This document shows, one piece after another, positions 33,237 through 42,127 of a DNA stretch of 64,000 nucleotides; position 1 is the first letter of the stretch; every line of letters begins with the position of its first letter. This DNA comes from Desulfovibrio legallii (GTDB lineage Bacteria > Desulfobacterota > Desulfovibrionia > Desulfovibrionales > Desulfovibrionaceae): the NCBI RefSeq assembly GCF_004309735.1, contig NZ_SIXC01000003.1, forward strand, positions 44,303-108,302. Reading direction: 5' to 3'. The position numbers and the translations under genes are program-made. The notes under the pieces are model-generated. The model searched no databases. It saw nothing but the letters and a program-made list of their open reading frames with translations, and was not told the DNA's origin.

Positions 33237-33554
33237 ATGCTTGACTTGAGTGAAAGCGCCCGCAAGGAACTGGAAGCCTTTTTTGCGGACAAGGAAAAAA
33301 GCCCCATTCGCGTTTATCTCGCCCCTGGCGGCTGCGGTGGGCCGCATCTGGCTCTGGCCCTGGACGCCGCGGGCGACGAGGATCAAAGCGAAGAGCAGGG
33401 CGGCTTTACCTTCTGCATCAACAAAGACCTTCTGGCTCAGGTGGAGGGCGTCAGCATTGATCTGACCTACGCGGGCTTCACGGTGGAGCCCAAAAATCCC
33501 CTGCCCAACACGGGCGGCGGATGCAGCGGCTGCTCCGGCGGCTGCGGCGCGTAG
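33237..33554 (+). CDS. HesB-like protein, cysteine paralogue of the upstream selenoprotein
   Basis: A 105-residue HesB/IscA-related protein about 60 percent identical by eye to its upstream neighbour, and clearly a tandem duplicate (SESARKEL near the N-terminus, IDLTY.GF, Cys/Gly tail CSGCSGGCGA). At the selenocysteine position it has cysteine (GGCGGPHL). GGGAGGA lies before the ATG at 33237. The pair lets the cell keep both a Sec and a Cys version of the same small metal-binding protein. A terminator-like hairpin follows. Confidence 0.88.
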   Translation: MLDLSESARKELEAFFADKEKSPIRVYLAPGGCGGPHLALALDAAGDEDQSEEQGGFTFCINKDLLAQVEGVSIDLTYAGFTVEPKNPLPNTGGGCSGCSGGCGA

Positions 33555-33590
33555 TCGGCCCTCGATTCGGAACACCCATATACTCACGGG

Positions 33591-33611
33591 GGCGGCCTCA
33601 GGGCCGCCTTT
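33591..33611 (+). terminator. Terminator-like hairpin after the HesB-like pair
   Basis: GGCGGCC/GGCCGCC with a TCAG loop is followed by TTTGTGTG, 37 nt after the second HesB-like gene and 31 nt before mfd. Confidence 0.6.
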
Positions 33612-33641
33612 GTGTGTCCTTCCTCCAGCAAACAGGCAGCG

Positions 33642-36600
33642 ATGGAGAATCTCAGCGCACTGCTTTCGTCCGGCAACCGGCAGATATATCTGGAGCGCAG
33701 CGGTCTGGCTACCCGCTGCCGTCTGGCCTGCGCCGCTGTGGCTGCGGGCCGCAGCGCCGTGCTGGTGGCCCGCGACAGGGAAGAATACGCCGCCGCGCGC
33801 GGCCTGCTGACCCTGTTCAGTCCAGAACTTTCGCTGGCCGACCCCCCGCCGGAACGCCCGGTGTGGGAAAGCCCCTGCCTGGGGCTGCCTACGCCGCATC
33901 AGTGGCAGGACGCCGCCGCCTGGACCGCGCGCCTGCCCGTGTTCTACGCCCTGACCCAACAGCGCCCCCGCTGTCTGGTCTGCGGGGTGGAAAGCCTGCT
34001 GCTGCGCTATATGAGCGTGGGCTTTTTTGCCGCACGCAGTCTGGATCTGCAGCGGGGCGGCGAGCTCGCGCCCGAAATGGTGCTGGACCAGGCCGCCGAT
34101 TGGGGCTACGGGCGCGTGTCCATGGTCACCCGGCCCGGCGATATGGCCCGGCGCGGCGATATTCTGGATATTTTTCCCGTGGGCTACGCCCGGCCCGTGC
34201 GTCTGGAGTTTTTTGGCGACACGCTGGAGGACATGCGCCTGTTTGACGCTGAAAGCCAGCGCTCTCTGCGCGATCTGGAGTGCCTGACTCTGCTGCCCGC
34301 CAGCCCCCTGGCCCTGGACGCGGCAGGCTTGGCCGCCGCACGGGAGCGCTGCGACCGTCTGTTTGCCGAAGGCCGCATCGGCGAAAACGAATGTTATTCC
34401 TTCAAGAAGGCCCTGGATGCGGGCGGGGCCGGGCTGCTGCCCGGTTGTCTGGACCCATCCCCCAGCCTGCTGGAGGACTGGCTGCCCGACGACTGCCTCT
34501 GGCTTTTGCCCGGCGAGGCCGACAGCGCGGATCTTGTGCGCGACGGCCGCGCCACCCTCAAAGAAAAACTGGAGGCGGAAAGCGCCCCCCTGCCGCAGCC
34601 CGCGAGCCTGGCCCTGCGCAAGGCCGCGCTGCCCGCACCGTGGAACGCCCGGCAGCGTGTCTATGCCGAGCCCCTGGTCATGGGCGTGGAGGGGCGTGGG
34701 CTGGATTTTGCCGAGCGCGCGCTGCACGGCTTTACCGATCTTTTCCCTCTGCCCGGCGCGCAGGACCGCCCATGGCAGCACTTGGCCGCTGGTCTCAAGG
34801 AATGGAGCGGGCAGCGGCGCCAGGTGGTGCTGAGCTTTGCCAGTGAACGGGGCCGGAATAAATTTCTCAAGCTGGCGGCGCAGGAGGGCATTGTCCCGGC
34901 CCTGCGCTACGCGCCGGAACAGCACGGCCTGTTCGCCTTGGTGTCCCCTTTCCGCGGCGGGGCGGAACTGGGCTGGGACAACAGCCTGGTGCTGGGCGAA
35001 AACATCCTCTACCCCAAGGCCGAAAAGACCCCCCGCGTGGCCTCCCGCGCCTTTAAGGGGCTGGACAGCTTTGACGACCTGCGCCCCGGAGATTTGCTGG
35101 TGCACAAGGAATACGGCATCGGCCGTTTTGCCGGGCTGCACCACCTGGATCTCAACGCGGCGGCCAATGACTTCATCCTGGTGGAGTATTCCGGGCGGGA
35201 CAAGCTCTATGTGCCCGTAGACCGTCTTGGCCTGCTGCAGCGCTTCAAGGGGACCGAGGGCGCGGAGCCGCCCCTGGACCGCCTGGGCGGTGCGGGCTGG
35301 ACGGCCGGACGTGAAAAGGCCCGCAAGGCCATTGAAAAAATTGCCGCCGACCTGGTGGAAATGTACGCCTACCGCAAGGTGACCAAGGGCTTTCGTTATG
35401 ATCCCCCCGGCGACCTCTACCATGAGTTTGAAGCCACCTTTGGCTTTGAGGAAACGCCGGATCAGGCCCGTGCCATTCAGGAAGTGCTGGAGGATATGGA
35501 CCGGCCCCGGCCCATGGACCGGCTGGTCTGCGGCGACGTGGGCTTCGGCAAAACCGAAGTGGCCTTGCGCGCCGCCTTCCGCGCCGCCTCCGAGGGACGG
35601 CAGGTGGCCCTGCTCTGTCCCACCACGGTACTGGCCGAGCAGCACTACCAGACCTTCCGGGCGCGTCTGGCGGGCTTTCCCGTCAATGTGGGCCTGCTCA
35701 GCCGTTTTGTGCCGCGTCCCCGGCAGAAGGAGGTGCTGCGCGCCGCCGCCGCCGGACAGGTCGACATCCTCATCGGCACCCACCGCATCCTTTCCAGCGA
35801 CGTGCGGCTGCCCAACCTGACCCTGCTCATCCTGGACGAGGAGCAGCGTTTCGGCGTGCGTCACAAAGAAAAACTCAAGGCCCTCAAAAAAAACGTGGAT
35901 GTGCTCACCCTTACGGCTACGCCCATCCCACGCACCCTGCAGCTCTCCATGTCCGGCATTCGGGAGCTTTCCATCATTGAAACGGCACCTCAGGACCGCA
36001 AGCCCGTGGCTTCGGCCGTGCTGCGGCGCGACGAGGCCACCCTGCGCCAGGTGCTGGAGCGCGAAATAGCGCGCGAGGGGCAGGTCTTTTGGGTTTACAA
36101 CCGGGTGCAGGGGCTGGAGCGTGTGGCCCAGTACGTGCGCGGGCTGGTCCCCGCAGCCCGCGTGGGCATGGCCCACGGCCAGATGTCCGAAACCGAACTG
36201 GAAAACACCATGCACCAGTTCTGGCACGGCGAGCTGGACGTGCTGGTCTGCACCTCCATTGTGGAATCCGGGCTGGATTTCCCTCGCGCCAATACCTTGG
36301 TGGTGGATCAGGCCCAGATGTTCGGCCTGGGGCAGCTTTACCAGTTGCGCGGCCGCGTGGGGCGCAGCGACCGGCAGGCTTACGCCTACTTTGTGGTGCC
36401 CGACGCCGAGCGCCTTACCGCCGTGGCTGAGGAGCGCTTGCGCATTATTCTGGATATGGACTACCTGGGCGCGGGCTTTCAGGTGGCCATGGAGGACTTG
36501 CGTCTGCGCGGGGCGGGCAATATTCTGGGCGAGGTGCAGTCCGGGCACATGTGCCGGGTGGGGCTGGACCTGTATCTGGAAATGCTGGAGGAGGCCGTGG

Positions 36601-37085
36601 CGCGCCTCAAGGGCACGCCCGAAGCCCTGGTGGGCGAAACCGAGCTGACCTTGGGCCTGCCTGCGCACATCCCCGCCACATATATTGAAGACGGGCGCGA
36701 GCGTCTGCGCTGCTACAAAACCCTGACTGCAGCCGTGGGCGGCGCGGCCCGGGAAGAGGCGGCCCTGGCCATCCGCGACCGTTTCGGCCCCTTCCCCCCT
36801 GAATTGCGAAATTTCCTGGCCGTGCTGGATTTCAAACAGTTTCTGACGGAACTGCAGGTGCAGAAGGCTGATGTCTACAGCGACCATGTGCGGCTGATCT
36901 GGCCTGAAGGACAGACCGCCGCCCGGCCGGAAGGTCTGGTAGCCTTGGCCGCCCGCACACCGGGGGCGCGCCTGCTGCCCCCGGCGGGCCTGCATCTGCC
37001 GCTGCCCCCGGATGTGGACGTGCCCCGGGGGCTGGACAGCCTGCGCGCGGCTTTGACCGGCGTGCGCGCCGCCCCGGCGGCCTGA
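33642..37085 (+). CDS. mfd: Transcription-repair coupling factor Mfd
   Basis: A 1147-residue ATP-dependent translocase that removes stalled RNA polymerase and recruits UvrA. In order it has an N-terminal UvrB-like region and the CarD-like RNA-polymerase interaction domain (LRPGDLLVHKEYGIGRFAGL). Then come RecG-like helicase motifs with Walker A GDVGFGKTEVAL and box II LILDEEQRFGVRHKEKL. After these are the TATPIPRTLQLSMSGIREL segment and a C-terminal UvrA-binding TRCF domain. The start at 33642 has only a weak site; an upstream GTG at 33612 in the same frame is possible. Confidence 0.95.
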   Translation: MENLSALLSSGNRQIYLERSGLATRCRLACAAVAAGRSAVLVARDREEYAAARGLLTLFSPELSLADPPPERPVWESPCLGLPTPHQWQDAAAWTARLPVFYALTQQRPRCLVCGVESLLLRYMSVGFFAARSLDLQRGGELAPEMVLDQAADWGYGRVSMVTRPGDMARRGDILDIFPVGYARPVRLEFFGDTLEDMRLFDAESQRSLRDLECLTLLPASPLALDAAGLAAARERCDRLFAEGRIGENECYSFKKALDAGGAGLLPGCLDPSPSLLEDWLPDDCLWLLPGEADSADLVRDGRATLKEKLEAESAPLPQPASLALRKAALPAPWNARQRVYAEPLVMGVEGRGLDFAERALHGFTDLFPLPGAQDRPWQHLAAGLKEWSGQRRQVVLSFASERGRNKFLKLAAQEGIVPALRYAPEQHGLFALVSPFRGGAELGWDNSLVLGENILYPKAEKTPRVASRAFKGLDSFDDLRPGDLLVHKEYGIGRFAGLHHLDLNAAANDFILVEYSGRDKLYVPVDRLGLLQRFKGTEGAEPPLDRLGGAGWTAGREKARKAIEKIAADLVEMYAYRKVTKGFRYDPPGDLYHEFEATFGFEETPDQARAIQEVLEDMDRPRPMDRLVCGDVGFGKTEVALRAAFRAASEGRQVALLCPTTVLAEQHYQTFRARLAGFPVNVGLLSRFVPRPRQKEVLRAAAAGQVDILIGTHRILSSDVRLPNLTLLILDEEQRFGVRHKEKLKALKKNVDVLTLTATPIPRTLQLSMSGIRELSIIETAPQDRKPVASAVLRRDEATLRQVLEREIAREGQVFWVYNRVQGLERVAQYVRGLVPAARVGMAHGQMSETELENTMHQFWHGELDVLVCTSIVESGLDFPRANTLVVDQAQMFGLGQLYQLRGRVGRSDRQAYAYFVVPDAERLTAVAEERLRIILDMDYLGAGFQVAMEDLRLRGAGNILGEVQSGHMCRVGLDLYLEMLEEAVARLKGTPEALVGETELTLGLPAHIPATYIEDGRERLRCYKTLTAAVGGAAREEAALAIRDRFGPFPPELRNFLAVLDFKQFLTELQVQKADVYSDHVRLIWPEGQTAARPEGLVALAARTPGARLLPPAGLHLPLPPDVDVPRGLDSLRAALTGVRAAPAA

Positions 37086-37110
37086 CTGCCGCCAGTCTGT
37101 GGGAGGAACC

Positions 37111-38112
37111 ATGATTGCCGACCCCGCTGTGGCGCGCCGTACACGCCGTGCAGGATTCCTGCTGGCGGCGTTCTGCCTGTGTCTGGCTCTGGCCGGCTGC
37201 CTGGAGGCGCGGCTGCCCGAGGGCGTGGTGGCCACCGTCAACGGTGAGCCCATTTTTTTGCGCGGCCTGCAGGCCTTGCTGGACAGCCGTTCCGCGACCC
37301 TGGGGGTTCTGCGGCGCCCCTCGCTGGAAGACATGCGCCGCCGCTATGGCGAAGGTCTGGGCTCGCTTATCGTCTGCGCCCTGGTGCGGCAGGATCTGCA
37401 GCGTCGCCAGCTGGCTGTGAGTCCTGAAGCTCTGGAGGCGGCCATTGACGCCGTACGACGGGACTACGGCGGCAAAGAGGCCCTGGACCGTTATCTGGCC
37501 GACGAGGCTCTGGATGCGGAGCAGTGGCGGGCCCTCATGCGCGACCACCTTTCGCTGGTGCAGTTTGAAAAACTGGTGCTGGAGCCGGATATCCGGGTGG
37601 GGTTGGAAGAAATTCGGGCCTATTATCAAGCGCATGGGGCGGATTTTCAGCTGCCCTCGCTGCTGGCGGTCTGCCTGGTCAGCGCCGATGAGCGGGCGGC
37701 AGTGGAAGGCTTTTGCCGGGCCTTGCCCCGGCTGCCCGGCAGGGAAGAGGAAGGCGCGCCTTATCAGTGCCTGGAGGTCCGTTCTGAGGACCTGCCCGCG
37801 GTCTGGCGCAAGGCCGTGGCCGATCTGGCCCCGGGCCAGTGCGCTCCGCCCCGGAAGGAGGAAGGCGCCTGGCGCTCTGTGGCGCTTATGGCGCGCAAGC
37901 CTGCCGCGCGTATGGATCTGGCCGAAGCCTATCCGCTGGTTGAGCGGGAACTGCGCGAAGAAAAGCTGGACGCCGCCTTTCTCCGTTGGCTCGAAGCCGC
38001 CTTGGCCACGGCCCGCATTCGGGTAGCCCCGGATCTCAAAACGGACCTTGTGACGCCGCCTTCGGCCCGGAAAAACGGGGAAGAAGAAAGCGGCGCGGAG
38101 CAGGTGCCGTAG
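37111..38112 (+). CDS. SurA-type lipoprotein (peptidyl-prolyl isomerase-related)
   Basis: A 333-residue predicted lipoprotein. The lipobox is LALAGC (Cys about 30), after which VVATVNGEPIFLRGLQALLD matches the N-terminal SurA chaperone helix pattern. The region where a PpiC parvulin domain is expected (about residues 180-280) is divergent, so isomerase activity is doubtful. GGGAGGA precedes the ATG. It lies between mfd and a second, better conserved SurA/PpiC-like gene. A role in outer-membrane protein folding is inferred. Confidence 0.75.
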   Translation: MIADPAVARRTRRAGFLLAAFCLCLALAGCLEARLPEGVVATVNGEPIFLRGLQALLDSRSATLGVLRRPSLEDMRRRYGEGLGSLIVCALVRQDLQRRQLAVSPEALEAAIDAVRRDYGGKEALDRYLADEALDAEQWRALMRDHLSLVQFEKLVLEPDIRVGLEEIRAYYQAHGADFQLPSLLAVCLVSADERAAVEGFCRALPRLPGREEEGAPYQCLEVRSEDLPAVWRKAVADLAPGQCAPPRKEEGAWRSVALMARKPAARMDLAEAYPLVERELREEKLDAAFLRWLEAALATARIRVAPDLKTDLVTPPSARKNGEEESGAEQVP

Positions 38113-38357
38113 GGCCGCCCGTTGCATCCGGCGGCGATTTGGGCTAAAAACGGCTAGATTTGGCTGCCCCGGAAAGTTGCCGGGTGTTGCCGCCAGGGGC
38201 GCTCTTATCCTGAACGCGCTGGCAGCGGCATGAGCAGGCGCCCGCCGCAAAGGCGCAGGCGCAATTTATTTGCGTCGGCAGGCCGCCGAAGCGGGCGTGC
38301 TGTAAACTTTGAGAAGATATGTCCTCAAAGGTAATCTGCTCCAAGGGAGAATACATC
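38113..38357. other. Intergenic region before the PpiC-like gene
   Basis: No gene seen. It contains a hairpin-prone GC-rich stretch and, just before the next gene, a TAAACT -10-like box (38303-38308) followed by the TTGAG-N10-CTCAA palindrome. Confidence 0.4.
38307..38330. promoter_or_regulatory. TTGAG-N10-CTCAA palindrome, site C
   Basis: CTTTGAG and CTCAAAG flank ten bases, giving a 24-nt inverted repeat. It ends 27 nt before the GTG start of the PpiC-like gene and starts beside a -10-like TAAACT. That is a position suited to an operator or a 5'-UTR hairpin. Confidence 0.5.
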
Positions 38358-39293
38358 GTGAAAAAAACACTTGTTCTGCTGCTGGTTGCCTGGCTTGCGG
38401 TTGCGGGCGTGGCCCGGGCCGCCCAGCTCAACAAGGTGGCGGCCGTGGTCAACGGGCAGGTCATCACCATGTTTGACCTGCAGAAGAACGCACTGCCGGA
38501 CCTGGCCCGCGCCAGACTCAATCCCAATGATCCCAAACAAGCCAAGGCCGTGGATGCTGTGCTGCATAAGGTGCTGGATCTGATGATCATGGACATCCTT
38601 ATCGCGCAGGAGGCCAAGCGCCTTAAGGTCAGTGTTTCGCCGGCCGAAGTGGACAAAGAAATTGCCAAAATAATGCAGGCCAACCATCTGACAAAAGAGC
38701 AGTTCGAGCAGCAGTTGGCCCGGCAGAAAGGCAGTGTGGCCGACCTGCGCGCCAATATTGAAAAAGGTCTGCTGCGTCAGAAAATCATGGGTATGGAGGT
38801 GGGCCGCAAGGTAGTGGTCACCCCGGATGAGATTCAGGCCTATTATGAAGCCCATAAGGACACCATGTACGACCGTTCTGGTCTGCACATGGGCGTTCTG
38901 GTCTATCCGCCCAACGTCAATGCTGCATCCATAGCCACCCAGATCAAATCCGGCGCGCTTTCATTTGAAGAGGCCGCCCGCAAATATTCCATCGCGCCCA
39001 ACAAAGACAAGGGCGGCGATATGGGCCTTGTGGAATGGGAACGGCTTAATCCCGAATGGGAAGCCCGCCTGACCAAGATGAAGCCCGGCGACGTAACAGA
39101 TGTTTTCGATCTGCAGGGCCGCAAGGCCCAGGTGCATTTGTTCCGTCCCGGCGGCGGCGGGGCGCAGCTGCTTACTTTTGAACAGGCCAAACCCCAGATT
39201 GACGCTATTTTGCGCCAGCCCAAGGCTATGGAACGGTTTGAGGACTATTCCGCCCAGCTGCGCAACCGGGCCGTCATCGACATCCGGCTGTAA
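38358..39293 (+). CDS. SurA/PpiC-type periplasmic peptidyl-prolyl isomerase
   Basis: A 311-residue exported folding factor. The GTG start follows GGGAG at 8 nt and opens a signal peptide (KKTLVLLLVAWLAVAGVARA). KVAAVVNGQVITMFDLQKNAL begins the SurA N-terminal chaperone domain. The parvulin-type domain (about residues 180-280) includes GLHMGVLVYP, ALSFEEAARKYSIAPNKDKGGDMGLV and LTKMKPGDVTDVF. It would assist outer-membrane protein biogenesis. It is 84 nt upstream of the RodZ-like gene. Confidence 0.88.
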   Translation: MKKTLVLLLVAWLAVAGVARAAQLNKVAAVVNGQVITMFDLQKNALPDLARARLNPNDPKQAKAVDAVLHKVLDLMIMDILIAQEAKRLKVSVSPAEVDKEIAKIMQANHLTKEQFEQQLARQKGSVADLRANIEKGLLRQKIMGMEVGRKVVVTPDEIQAYYEAHKDTMYDRSGLHMGVLVYPPNVNAASIATQIKSGALSFEEAARKYSIAPNKDKGGDMGLVEWERLNPEWEARLTKMKPGDVTDVFDLQGRKAQVHLFRPGGGGAQLLTFEQAKPQIDAILRQPKAMERFEDYSAQLRNRAVIDIRL

Positions 39294-39377
39294 CGGGCCG
39301 GGGCCCGGCGCGGGCGGACGCGCCGGGGCCTTTTAGCCGCGCCGGGGGCGGCGCGCATCCGCATACCGAGGCATGGC

Positions 39378-40433
39378 ATGACCTTAGAGGAACTGGGCGC
39401 GGCCCTGCGCGCCGAACGCGAAAAGCGCGGCCTGAGCGTGGATGATGTGGCCGCGCATCTCAAAATCGGGGCGCGTCAGCTGCGCGCCCTGGAAGAAGGC
39501 GACACTGCGGGCCTGCCCCATCCGGCCTACGCCAAGGGCTTTATCCGTTCCTATGCCGCCTATGTCGGGCTGGCGGCCGAAGAAGTAGCCACAGCCCTCG
39601 TCGCCCTGAACAGCGATGCGGAAGCCGCACCGCCCCAGAGCGTTTACGAGCCGGAGCGCCTGCTTGCGCCTTCGCGTAACCTCAGGCCTTTTCTGGCCCT
39701 GGCGGCGGCGTTGGTGCTGCTGGCTGGTCTGGGCTGGCTGGCCTGGCGGCAGGGAGCGCTGGATTTTGTGACGTCCCAGACCCGCCGTCTGGCGCAGCCG
39801 GCTACAGAGGCCGAAGTGGTCCCCAGCCGGGAACGCGCCGTGCCCCTGTCCTCGGCCCAGTCTCCGCAGATGGTCGTAGAGCCTTCCGTGGCGGCGCCGG
39901 GCGCTTCTTCGTCCGCAGCGCCGTCCACTTCTGTGAGTCCGTCCGGAGCCCCCCGGCCTGGCGCAACAGACGTCGCTCCCGGCGGGCTTGCCGCCGGCGT
40001 TGCAGACAGCCAGTCCGTCGCTGTGCCCGGCGGGGCTTCCGGCAACGTCGGGGCCGGGGCCACTGTCCCCACGCCCGTGGGCACGCCCGGCTGGGGCGGG
40101 CAGCCCGCTGCAGCTGCAGTCCAGCCCGGCACAGCTCAGCCCGGCGCAGCGCAGCCTGGCGCAGCGCAGCCTGGCGAAGAGCAGAGCGGTCCGCATAAGG
40201 TCATCCTTACCGCGCTGGAAGAATGCTGGGTGCACTCCAATGCCGATAATACCGATACCCGCCAGTTTTCTTTACGCAAGGGTGATACCTTTGCCCTGAC
40301 CTTCAGCAAGAGTCTGGAGCTCAAGCTGGGCAACGCCGGCGGCGTGCGCCTGCGCTACGATGGTCAGGATCAGCCCCCGGCCGGGCAGAGCGGCCAGGTG
40401 CGCACCCTCAAGTTTCCCCCGGCCCAGCCATGA
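39378..40433 (+). CDS. RodZ-like helix-turn-helix membrane protein
   Basis: A 351-residue bitopic protein. Residues 1-75 form a RodZ-type HTH_25 domain (LRAEREKRGLSVDDVAAHLKI...YAKGFIRSYAAYVGL). One TM segment follows at about 97-120 (LALAAALVLLAGLGWLAW). A long Ala/Pro/Gly/Ser linker then contains four QPG(T/A)A repeats. The C-terminal DUF4115-like beta domain starts near KVILTALEECWVH. RodZ links MreB to cell-shape machinery. The stop overlaps the recO start (ATGA). Confidence 0.85.
   Translation: MTLEELGAALRAEREKRGLSVDDVAAHLKIGARQLRALEEGDTAGLPHPAYAKGFIRSYAAYVGLAAEEVATALVALNSDAEAAPPQSVYEPERLLAPSRNLRPFLALAAALVLLAGLGWLAWRQGALDFVTSQTRRLAQPATEAEVVPSRERAVPLSSAQSPQMVVEPSVAAPGASSSAAPSTSVSPSGAPRPGATDVAPGGLAAGVADSQSVAVPGGASGNVGAGATVPTPVGTPGWGGQPAAAAVQPGTAQPGAAQPGAAQPGEEQSGPHKVILTALEECWVHSNADNTDTRQFSLRKGDTFALTFSKSLELKLGNAGGVRLRYDGQDQPPAGQSGQVRTLKFPPAQP
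40122..40181 (+). repeat. Four 15-nt tandem repeats within the RodZ-like gene
   Basis: Four in-frame 15-nt units beginning cagccc/cagcct encode Gln-Pro-Gly-(Thr/Ala/Glu)-(Ala/Glu) repeats in the linker. Copy number could vary by slippage without breaking the frame. Confidence 0.85.
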
Positions 40434-41182
40434 CCGAATGGGCCGACAGCGCGCTGGTGCTGCGTATGGGGCACTTTCGCGAGGCCGACCTCTGGCTGAA
40501 GATGCTCTGCCGCGGGCACGGGCTGCTGACCCTCTTTGCCTTCGGCGGCAGCCGCAGCCGACGACGCTTCTGCGGTTGTCTGGATGTGCTCAACAGCCTG
40601 CACTGCCGGGTCAGCGCCTCGCGGCGCGGCGATTTTCTCAATCTGGAAGAGGCCGTGCTTCTGGACGGACCGCAGACCCTGCGGCAGGACTGGCGGCGCA
40701 TGGGCCTTGCGGCCAACTGTCTGCGCTTTGTGGAAGCGCTGGGCGTTACGGCCGAAGGCGCGGCCGGGGCCTATGCCCTGGTGGAGGATCTGCGCCGCAC
40801 GCTGGAAAGCGCGCCGGCCTTGCCCGGTCTGTTCCCGCTGTTTTTCCGGCTGCGCCTGGCCGGAGTCATGGGCTTTGCGCCTAATCTGGAGAGCTGCGGT
40901 CAGTGTGGCGCGCCTCTGGAGGGGGGCGGACAGTTTGTGGTGGACGAAGGGCAGATGCGCTGCCCTGTCTGCCGCGCGGCGTCCGGACCGGCGCGTTACG
41001 GCGTGGAGCTGCGCCCAGCCGGGCTTGACCTTTTGCGGCATGTGCAGCAAGAATTGCCCTCCGGTTGGCGCGTGGACGCGCTGCCCGCCGAGGACCGGCG
41101 GGCCTGCGCCAGGGCCATCGACGGTTTTGTGCAGTACCACCTGGGGCTGGCCTGGGAAGAGGGCTTTTTTCGGCGCGTCTGA
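40430..41182 (+). CDS. recO: DNA repair protein RecO
   Basis: A 250-residue RecF-pathway mediator that anneals ssDNA and helps load RecA with RecR. The N-terminal OB fold starts ALVLRMGHFREADLWLKMLCRGHGLLTLFAFGGSR-like (residues 8-42). The C-terminal zinc site is CGQCGAPL...CPVC. It overlaps the RodZ-like gene by 4 nt and precedes glyQS. recR is also in this window, at 55.8 kb. Confidence 0.9.
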   Translation: MTEWADSALVLRMGHFREADLWLKMLCRGHGLLTLFAFGGSRSRRRFCGCLDVLNSLHCRVSASRRGDFLNLEEAVLLDGPQTLRQDWRRMGLAANCLRFVEALGVTAEGAAGAYALVEDLRRTLESAPALPGLFPLFFRLRLAGVMGFAPNLESCGQCGAPLEGGGQFVVDEGQMRCPVCRAASGPARYGVELRPAGLDLLRHVQQELPSGWRVDALPAEDRRACARAIDGFVQYHLGLAWEEGFFRRV

Positions 41183-41245
41183 GGGCGCGATTCCCGTTCC
41201 CCCTGTTGCAGCGGGATCGGACCACGGCAGAACAAAGGACACGGC

Positions 41246-42124
41246 ATGTACTTTCAGGACGTCATTCTGACCCTGCAATCTTACTGGGCCCGGCAGGGCT
41301 GCGTAGTGGAACAGCCTTCGGGCGTGGAGTGCGGCGCTGGCACCTTTAATCCCAACACTTTTTTGCGGGTTATCGGTCCGGAACCCTGGAGCGTGGCCTA
41401 TGTGGAGCCTTCCCGTCGGCCCACGGACGGCCGCTACGGCGAAAATCCCAATCGTCTGCAGCGCTACTTCCAGTTTCAGGTGGTGCTCAAACCCTCGCCG
41501 GACAATGTGCAGGATCTTTACCTGGAAAGCCTCCACGCCCTGGGCATCAAGCCCGCGCAGCACGACATCCGCTTTGTGGAAGACGACTGGGAATCCCCCA
41601 CCTTGGGGGCTTGGGGCCTGGGTTGGGAAGTCTGGCTCAACGGCATGGAGGTAAGCCAGTTCACCTACTTCCAGCAAGTGGGCGGCATCGACCTCAGCCC
41701 CGTGAGCGTGGAGCTGACCTACGGCCTGGAGCGTCTTGCCATGTATCTGCAGGGCGTGGAATCGGTTTACGATCTGGCCTGGAACAAGAATGTGACCTAC
41801 GGCCATATCTACCACCAGAATGAAGTGGAGCAGTCCCGCCACAATTTCGAGGCCAGCGACGCCGCCATGCTGCTGCGGCATTTCAGCGATTTTGAAGGCC
41901 AGTGCAAAGCCATGCTGGAGCTGGGCTTGCCCCTGCCCGCCTATGACTACTGCCTGAAGTGCTCGCACACCTTCAACCTGCTGGACGCGCGCGGAGCCAT
42001 TTCCATCACTGAACGCACGGGCTACATCGGCCGGGTGCGCGCCCTGGCGGCGGGCGTGGCCCGCGCCTATGCAGCGCAGCGCGAGGAACTGGGCTATCCC
42101 ATGCTCAACAAGGATGCGAGGTAA
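41246..42124 (+). CDS. glyQ: Glycyl-tRNA synthetase alpha subunit
   Basis: A 292-residue catalytic subunit of the bacterial tetrameric glycyl-tRNA synthetase. It begins [20 protein letters not shown], typical of GlyQ, with class II aminoacylation motifs in [26 protein letters not shown] and [15 protein letters not shown]. Three bases separate it from glyS. Confidence 0.97.
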   Translation: MYFQDVILTLQSYWARQGCVVEQPSGVECGAGTFNPNTFLRVIGPEPWSVAYVEPSRRPTDGRYGENPNRLQRYFQFQVVLKPSPDNVQDLYLESLHALGIKPAQHDIRFVEDDWESPTLGAWGLGWEVWLNGMEVSQFTYFQQVGGIDLSPVSVELTYGLERLAMYLQGVESVYDLAWNKNVTYGHIYHQNEVEQSRHNFEASDAAMLLRHFSDFEGQCKAMLELGLPLPAYDYCLKCSHTFNLLDARGAISITERTGYIGRVRALAAGVARAYAAQREELGYPMLNKDAR

Positions 42125-42127
42125 GCC

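Noticed and set aside
32094-37334. 1746-codon minus-strand open frame antisense to mfd, continuing into pyrR
   Set aside because: Only the last 179 codons (pyrR, with its own GGAGG and ATG) are real. The rest is low-complexity shadow of GC-rich mfd and the HesB-like genes.
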